From Porticoccaceae bacterium (GTDB taxonomy: Bacteria; Pseudomonadota; Gammaproteobacteria; Pseudomonadales; Porticoccaceae): a stretch of DNA of 64,000 nucleotides. The stretch's first letter is position 1. Every line of letters begins with the position of its first letter. Positions 58,838 to 64,000 of the stretch are shown here, piece after piece. Both the position numbers and the translations under genes were made by a program. The DNA lies in the NCBI GenBank assembly GCA_023228865.1, contig JALOAH010000004.1, positions 20,678-84,677 on the forward strand. The letters run 5' to 3'. The notes beneath the pieces were generated by a model. That model did not search any database. It worked only from the letters and a program-made list of their open reading frames with translations, and was not told where the DNA came from.

Positions 58838-59511
58838 AGATTGCCGTTGCCGCTGAAAACGCCCTGGTGATTTATTTTGGCGAAACCATTAATCCCGACA
58901 CCCTGGCGAGAGTGCGGCAAGCAGTGACCATTATTGAATCTGAGCTGGAGGAGTACCTTGTCGACCTTATTCCCAGCTATGCCAGCATCGTCATCATTTA
59001 CCGCGAAGAAAAAATCCGCCCGGCAGCACTGCGCCGCTTGCTTCGCGAGCATCTGGCAAACTCTGAAACGGTGCCATCAAACTCAGGAAAGCGGGTTGAA
59101 TTACCGGTCTATTACAGCATTGAGTCCGGCCCCGATCTGCAATTGGTGGCGGACTACCACGGCATCGACGTGGAGGAAGTGATTCATCGCCACAGCAATA
59201 GCGAATACTTGGTGTACGCCATCGGTTTTGCGCCGGGATTTGCCTATCTGGGTGAAGTGGATGCCGCGCTGGCCACACCCCGCCGCAGTACCCCCAGGCT
59301 GCGAGTTCCCCAGGGTTCTGTCGCCATTGCCGACCGCCAGACAGCCGTGTATCCATCGCCATCGCCGGGGGGCTGGAACCTGATTGGCCGCTGCCCCACG
59401 CCGATGTTTTCGTTGCAATCATCGCCCCAGATGCCGGTGTCGGTGGGCGATACGGTGGTTTTTGTGCCCGTCAGCAAAAAAGACTTTATTCGCCTTGGGG
59501 GCGAGCTGTGA
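58834..59511 (+). CDS. pxpB: 5-oxoprolinase subunit PxpB (KipI family)
   Basis: A 225-residue KipI/allophanate hydrolase subunit 1 protein. The core IGFAPGFAYLGEVD, TPRRSTPRLRVPQGSVAIA and PSPGGWNLIGRCP are characteristic. It is a subunit of 5-oxoprolinase with PxpC. The ATG overlaps the pxpA stop, and its own stop overlaps the pxpC GTG by four bases. Confidence 0.95.
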   Translation: MKIAVAAENALVIYFGETINPDTLARVRQAVTIIESELEEYLVDLIPSYASIVIIYREEKIRPAALRRLLREHLANSETVPSNSGKRVELPVYYSIESGPDLQLVADYHGIDVEEVIHRHSNSEYLVYAIGFAPGFAYLGEVDAALATPRRSTPRLRVPQGSVAIADRQTAVYPSPSPGGWNLIGRCPTPMFSLQSSPQMPVSVGDTVVFVPVSKKDFIRLGGEL

Positions 59512-60473
59512 ACGGCAGTGGCTTTTATGTGATTCGCCCCGGTATGCACAGCCTGATCCAGGATCTGGGGCGCCAGGGTTGTTACCGCCTCGGGCTGACC
59601 ACAGGAGGCCCCGCCGACAAGCTGTCATTTCTGTGGGCGAACAGACTGTGTGGCAACAGAGCCCATAGCGCCGCCCTGGAAATCACCTTTGGCGGCATGG
59701 AAATGGAGGCCACAGATGAGACCCGTATCGCCATCACCGGCGCCCAGGCGCCCATCAGTATTGACGGCAAACCTGTAGACAACTGGCGCAGCCATCATCT
59801 GGGCAAAGGCTCCAGGCTGACCATCGGCACTGCGAGCCGGGGAGCCCGTATCTATCTGGCGGTTAGCGGCGGTTTTCAGATTCCGCCCACCCTGGCCAGC
59901 GTCGCCACTGTGACTCGCGAAGCCATAGGCGGCCTGAAAGGAACAGCACTGAACAAAGGGGATTTTTTGCCTTTTATCCCTACCGGCAAGGACAGGGATT
60001 TCGCCCTGCCCCCACAGTTAAGGCCGACAATGGATAGCGCTGCCCCCCTCAGAGTCATTCCAGGCTGGCGGGCAGCGGACTTGCCAAGAGCGCTGAAACG
60101 GGATTTTTTTTACCGCAGTGACGATCGTCTTTTGAGCCTGTCGGCAGATTCCAATCGCATGGGTTACAGGCTCAGCGGCGAACCTCTGGCGGATATTGAC
60201 CGCATTCCTGCAGCCATGCTTTCAGAGGGCATTGTTGCCGGCACTGTTCAGCTGCCAGCCAGCGGATTGCCCATTATCATGCACTGCGACCACCAAACCA
60301 TCGGCGGTTACCCAAAAATTGGCACGGTCATCAGCACTGATTTATGGCGCCTGGCGCAGTTGCCTGCAGGCAGTCGAATTCGTTTTACGCCCATCACAGT
60401 GGCCAATGCTCAGCATATTCATCGCCAGACCTTGAGAATGTTCGAATCCACAGTGCCCTGGATTATTGACTGA
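59508..60473 (+). CDS. pxpC: 5-oxoprolinase subunit PxpC (KipA family)
   Basis: A 321-residue KipA/allophanate hydrolase subunit 2 protein. IRPGMHSLIQDLGRQGCYRLG, GGPADKLSFLWANRL and SADSNRMGYRLSGEPL are typical. With PxpA and PxpB it completes the ATP-dependent hydrolysis of 5-oxoproline. The start is GTG at 59508, overlapping pxpB, which points to coupled translation of the operon. Confidence 0.95.
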   Translation: MNGSGFYVIRPGMHSLIQDLGRQGCYRLGLTTGGPADKLSFLWANRLCGNRAHSAALEITFGGMEMEATDETRIAITGAQAPISIDGKPVDNWRSHHLGKGSRLTIGTASRGARIYLAVSGGFQIPPTLASVATVTREAIGGLKGTALNKGDFLPFIPTGKDRDFALPPQLRPTMDSAAPLRVIPGWRAADLPRALKRDFFYRSDDRLLSLSADSNRMGYRLSGEPLADIDRIPAAMLSEGIVAGTVQLPASGLPIIMHCDHQTIGGYPKIGTVISTDLWRLAQLPAGSRIRFTPITVANAQHIHRQTLRMFESTVPWIID

Positions 60474-60498
60474 AGCTCATCAGCGCCTGTTCAGAATC

Positions 60499-61242
60499 TC
60501 AGGGGCGACCGCCATCGACGCGAATATGGGCGCCGGTGGTAAAACTGGAATAATCGCTGGCCAGATAGAGCGCAGTACTGACAATCTCTTCCGGCTCGCC
60601 AAAACGTTTCAATGCCGCTGGCGTGTTGGCCTCCTTATTCGGCGACCAGTGCCTGGCGATATCGGTGCGAAAGGAGCCGGGCAGTATCGCATTTACCCGC
60701 ACCTTTGGCGCAAATTCAAAGGCGTGGGCGGTGGTCAGAGTATTTAGCGCCGCCTTGGCGCTGGCGTAGGGCGCATAACTGGGATCAGGGCGACACGAGG
60801 CTATACTGCTGATATTGATAATACTGCCGCCTTCCCCCGCCGCCATCCGCGAACCCACCAGGGCGCTGAGGCGAAAAGGCCCCTTAAAATTGAGGGCAAA
60901 AACCGCATCCACCAGTTTTTCATCCGTATCCAGGGAGGAGCTGGTCACCGGCGTCATACCGGCATTGTTGACGAGAATGTCGATGCGGCCAAAGGCAGCA
61001 TAGGCGCTGGTGACCAGGGTTTCTATTTGCTCCCAGCGCCCCATATGGCAGCTCAATGCCAATGCCCGGCGCCCTTTTGCCCTGATTTCCTCGGCAACCG
61101 CTTCGCAATTATCCAGCTTGCGGCTGGCCACAATAACATCGGCGCCGCAGTCGGCAAAAGCCAGGGCAATGGCGCGCCCCAAGCCGCGGCTGCCGCCGGT
61201 AACCAGGGCAATTTTGCCGCTGAGATCAAAATAATTTGTCAT
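60499..61242 (-). CDS. Short-chain dehydrogenase/reductase
   Basis: A 247-residue classical SDR. The cofactor loop is TGGSRGLG (15-22), NNAG is at 92-95, Ser145/146 precede the pair Tyr159 and Lys163 in YASAK, and the protein ends YSSFTTGAHIRVDGGRP. The presence of Arg41 after the second beta strand (VASRK) suggests NADP(H). The substrate is not evident. It runs convergent with pxpC and is divergent from the APC permease gene. Confidence 0.9.
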   Translation of the reverse strand: MTNYFDLSGKIALVTGGSRGLGRAIALAFADCGADVIVASRKLDNCEAVAEEIRAKGRRALALSCHMGRWEQIETLVTSAYAAFGRIDILVNNAGMTPVTSSSLDTDEKLVDAVFALNFKGPFRLSALVGSRMAAGEGGSIINISSIASCRPDPSYAPYASAKAALNTLTTAHAFEFAPKVRVNAILPGSFRTDIARHWSPNKEANTPAALKRFGEPEEIVSTALYLASDYSSFTTGAHIRVDGGRP

Positions 61243-61466
61243 GTTTTGCCTTCTTTTCGTTGCTATTGGCTAAAGGAATTTACGGAAAGGGTAAAACGGC
61301 GCCACCGTTGCAATGGCCGCTAAATCCCTGCAGCCAGAACCCTAACGGCGAAGGGTTGCAGCGCTTCCCCTGCAACTATTTCTGCCATAATAGGTGAGAG
61401 CAAATTGTTCAGCAAACAAACCGCGCAGGCAATTTTTTGAAGAGCCCCCTTGATCAGAGCGCAGCA

Positions 61467-62663
61467 ATGAAGACCAGCCTCAACCGTTCACTGGGGTTCT
61501 GGCCGCTTGTCTTCTACGGAACAGGCACCATTCTCGGTGCCGGCATCTATGTGCTTGTTGGCGAAATTGCCCGCAGCAGCGGCAAGCTTTCGGCGCTTTC
61601 ATTTCTTGTCGCCGCGCTTATTGTCGCTTTCAGCGCCTATTCCTTTGCCCTGCTGGCGAAACGCTTTCCCTCCAGTGCAGGACCTGCCGCCTACGTACAA
61701 GCCGCTTTCGGTTACCCCTGGCTGTCGATCCTTACGGGCTACAGCATTGTGTTTATGGGTATTACCTCGTCCGCCACCATTGCCCAGGGCTTTTTGGGCT
61801 ACTTCGGCCATTTTATCAGCGCCCCGGAGTGGCTGGTTGCGAGCATTTTCGTTGCTGTGCTCACCGGAGTGGCCATTCGCGGTGTGGGGTTTTCTGTCGG
61901 CGTAGCGGTAGCCGCCACCCTCATCGAAATTGCCGGGCTGATCATTGTCATCGTTTCCGCCCGCCACCACTTCGGCATTGTGGTGGAAAACCCCGGTGAA
62001 TTTTTTCTGCCGCTAACTCTGGCTCAGTGGAGCGGTATTGGTCTCGGCGCCTATCTGGCTTTTTATGCCTGTATCGGCTTTGAAGATATGGTCAGCATGG
62101 TGGAAGAAGTAAAAGAACCGGGAAAAAACATGGTGCGCGCCATTGCCACCGTTTTAGTGGTTACCACCCTGCTCTATGTGCTGGTGGCGCTGGCGGCCAT
62201 CACCTCCGCGCCCATCGCCGAGCTGGCAAACTCCCCGGCGCCACTGGCGCTGGTGATAGAGCGCAACGGTCTGGTTTACGTCGAAGTTATTGGCATCATC
62301 AGCGCCATTGCCGTCACCAATGGCGCCCTGATTCAAATCATTATGGGTTCCAGAGTGCTTTACGGCATGGCCAACCGCAAGCTGGCACACCGCGGTCTTG
62401 CCAGCGTTCACCCGATTTCCCGCATCCCCAGAACCGCCACCCTGGTGGTGGGCGCCCTGGTACTGGTGTTCACACTGCTGCTGCCGCTGGCAACCCTGGC
62501 AAAAACCACCAGCACCATCGTGTTGAGCGTTTTCACCCTGGTCAATCTGTCACTGCTAAAACTGAGCCTAAAAGACCCTGAAAAGCAGTTACTGCCTATT
62601 GTGCTGCCGACCATCGCAGCGCTAATTTGCCTTGTCTTTATGGGAATGCAGTTGATTCTCTAA
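61467..62663 (+). CDS. APC-family amino acid permease
   Basis: A 398-residue membrane protein with about 11-12 helices. The N-terminal TGTILGAGIYVLVGEIA and FAFYACIGFEDMVSMVEEVKEPGK-like block (LAFYACIGFEDMVSMVEEV) are APC superfamily signatures. It probably imports or exchanges amino acids; a link with the nearby oxoprolinase is only suggestive. The ATG at 61467 is preferred; a TTG at 61437 would add ten residues. Confidence 0.88.
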   Translation: MKTSLNRSLGFWPLVFYGTGTILGAGIYVLVGEIARSSGKLSALSFLVAALIVAFSAYSFALLAKRFPSSAGPAAYVQAAFGYPWLSILTGYSIVFMGITSSATIAQGFLGYFGHFISAPEWLVASIFVAVLTGVAIRGVGFSVGVAVAATLIEIAGLIIVIVSARHHFGIVVENPGEFFLPLTLAQWSGIGLGAYLAFYACIGFEDMVSMVEEVKEPGKNMVRAIATVLVVTTLLYVLVALAAITSAPIAELANSPAPLALVIERNGLVYVEVIGIISAIAVTNGALIQIIMGSRVLYGMANRKLAHRGLASVHPISRIPRTATLVVGALVLVFTLLLPLATLAKTTSTIVLSVFTLVNLSLLKLSLKDPEKQLLPIVLPTIAALICLVFMGMQLIL

Positions 62664-62861
62664 GCACTGTCGAATTCAGCCGTCCACAACCTGCTGCTGT
62701 TCCGGAGTTTAAGACGGAAGGCTATGGGTGCGACCAGTGTCCGCAGAGCCGGTCAAAAACCAGCCATAGCCGGTAGCAAACTGCTAGCCAACGGCGATTC
62801 CCGCCAAGTTTTATATCAGTACACAATCCCGAATTTAGAATGTACTGGTGCCATTGCGGGG

Positions 62862-63380
62862 CTAGCGGTTGCCCACATGCTGAACAAAATTACAGGGACC
62901 GGTGCGGCTGTCCAGCTGTGGCAAAAGTATTTTTTCCCAGCCCAACTTACAGGCGCCCGTGGAACCGGGAAGGCAGAAAACAGCAGTTCTGTTTGCCAGT
63001 CCGGCGACACAGCGGGACTGAACCGTGGATGTGCCTATATCTTCATAGGAAAGCTGACGAAAGAGTTCGCCAAAACCGTCAATGGTTTTATCGAACAGGG
63101 GCAGCACCGCCTCTGGCGTACTATCCCTGCCGGTAAAGCCCGTACCGCCGGTGGTGAGAATAACCTCAACCTCTTTATCGGCAATCCAGGCGGACACCAT
63201 TGCCCGCATCAGATAAACATCGTCCTTGACCAGTTCACGTTGATAGATGCGATGCCCAGCATCCTGAAGGGCTTCCGCCAGATAGCTACCCGAGGTATCG
63301 GTTTGCAGGGTTCTGGTATCCGAGATAGTCAGCACCGCAATATTAAGGGGAAGAAACTCGTTGTTTTTAAGCTTGCTCAA
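62862..63380 (-). CDS. moaB: Molybdenum cofactor biosynthesis protein MoaB
   Basis: A 172-residue MogA/MoaB-family protein with [33 protein letters not shown] and [19 protein letters not shown]. The family adenylates molybdopterin before metal insertion. Its length and [13 protein letters not shown] segment fit MoaB. The start is TTG at 63380 with GGAG six bases upstream. It is convergent with the APC permease and divergent from the EAL gene. Confidence 0.93.
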   Translation of the reverse strand: MSKLKNNEFLPLNIAVLTISDTRTLQTDTSGSYLAEALQDAGHRIYQRELVKDDVYLMRAMVSAWIADKEVEVILTTGGTGFTGRDSTPEAVLPLFDKTIDGFGELFRQLSYEDIGTSTVQSRCVAGLANRTAVFCLPGSTGACKLGWEKILLPQLDSRTGPCNFVQHVGNR

Positions 63381-63658
63381 AATTTTCTCCTGTAAAAAAT
63401 GTGGCGTTATGTTGCTAAAAGGAAGTGTTTACAGCACATTGCCACTGCTCTCACCGCCATCAAAATGGCAACTAAAACCCGTTTATTGTAGCCGCTATTT
63501 TCAGAGACCGGGCAGTTATCGCTGCCCCATTTGCATTGTTTAGCCTATTTTAATCAGGCAAAATGAGCAGACACTTTAATGTTGCACAGCCATTGTCTAC
63601 CTGGAGACAACCAAAGCCTACTTTGTAGCTTGTGGCCGATAACAAAGAGCAAGGCGTA

Positions 63659-64000
63659 ATGAACACCGGAAAAACAAACCCTTCACCCGGTTGCGGACAA
63701 TGTCGCGATGAATCAACACTGGACTTCGATTTTACGATGGCATTCCAGCCCATAGTCAACAGCCAGACAAAACAGATTTTTGCCCATGAAGCCCTGGTTC
63801 GCGGCCTCAATAACGAGCCTGCCGGGCACATTTTTGGACATATCAACGACAACAACCGTTACCGCTTCGACCAATTATGCCGCACCAAGGCGATTCAGCT
63901 GGCTGCTCAACTGAATACCGACAGCTTTCTCAGCATCAACTTTATGCCCAATGCTGTTTATCAGCCGGAACTGTGCCTGCGCACCACCCTTGACGCTGCC
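63659..64000 (+). CDS. EAL-domain c-di-GMP phosphodiesterase (C-terminus outside window)
   Basis: The first 114 residues of an EAL-domain protein cut by the right edge. After a short N-terminus with CGQC (12-15), the domain starts at once with FTMAFQPIVNSQ, and the Glu-Ala-Leu motif is intact at 44-46 (AHEALVRGL). INFMPNAVYQPE follows, with the Asn that usually binds metal. No sensor domain precedes the EAL. It would hydrolyse c-di-GMP if the missing half is also intact. AAGG lies before the ATG. The 278-base gap upstream to moaB shows nothing else. Confidence 0.88.
   Translation, partial: MNTGKTNPSPGCGQCRDESTLDFDFTMAFQPIVNSQTKQIFAHEALVRGLNNEPAGHIFGHINDNNRYRFDQLCRTKAIQLAAQLNTDSFLSINFMPNAVYQPELCLRTTLDAA

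Noticed and set aside
62817..62847. CAGTACA/TGTACTG inverted repeat between the permease gene and moaB
   Set aside because: Only seven pairs with a 17-base loop and no T run; it may be chance.

Overview
The window reads as a contiguous stretch of core chromosome from a gammaproteobacterium. Gene content and order resemble Pseudomonadales/Cellvibrionales-type genomes: gyrA-pheA-tyrA/aroA-cmk-rpsA-ihfB-lapA-pyrF, the divergent mtaD-ubiG-mupP-yciK row, tig-clpP-clpX-lon-hupB-ppiD, ruvC-ruvA-ruvB-ybgC-tolQRAB-pal-cpoB-queE-queC, rplU-rpmA-obgE-proB, fabA-fabB, and ssb-MFS near uvrA. The fused prephenate dehydrogenase/EPSP synthase and the MupP phosphatase point the same way. Species cannot be named from the sequence; a marine Cellvibrionales-like bacterium is an inference. 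Coding density is high and most genes run on the minus strand in long operons.

Region by region. 1-5.6 kb (minus): a TPP-dependent acetolactate-synthase-like enzyme cut by the left edge, a secreted ComEA-like protein, pyrF, lapA, ihfB, rpsA and cmk. 5.6-11.5 kb (minus): the aromatic amino acid block tyrA-aroA, pheA, then gyrA; serC and hisC, usually found here in Pseudomonas, are absent. 11.7-15.3 kb (plus): mtaD, ubiG, mupP and yciK. 15.4-24.2 kb (minus): the protein quality-control cluster, with a heat-shock type promoter before lon, then tRNA-Leu. 24.2-25.7 kb: a repeat-rich gap with a MITE-like element, a diverged tandem duplication, one small DUF1330-like gene and tRNA-Lys. 25.7-34.6 kb (minus): queuosine genes, the Tol-Pal operon and ruvABC. 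34.7-38 kb: proB, obgE, rpmA, rplU. 38.2-42.4 kb (plus): ispB and a three-subunit transhydrogenase, pntAA-pntAB-pntB. 42.4-44.7 kb (minus): a phosphomannomutase and galU. 44.9-46.7 kb (plus): fabA-fabB. 46.8-52.7 kb (minus): ssb and a YajR-like transporter, then a sugar-nucleotide islet (UDP-HexNAc epimerase, dehydrogenase, galE) with an EAL-domain remnant. 52.9-60.5 kb (plus): uvrA, a PhoD-type phosphatase coupled to an FRG-domain gene, and the 5-oxoprolinase operon pxpABC. 60.5-64 kb: an SDR, an APC permease, moaB and the start of an EAL-domain protein.

The genes are mainly housekeeping: unsaturated fatty acids (fabAB), envelope maintenance (Tol-Pal, LapA, MupP), Holliday-junction and excision repair, ubiquinone (ispB, ubiG), tRNA modification (queC, queE), translation and proteolysis. 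Accessory content is limited. I see no phage, complete insertion sequence, CRISPR array or recognisable defence island. The less ordinary items are the PhoD-FRG pair, a perfect palindrome framed by direct repeats before pxpA, a perfect 18-bp hairpin before pntAA, the decayed EAL gene, and the repeat-rich stretch between the two tRNA genes.
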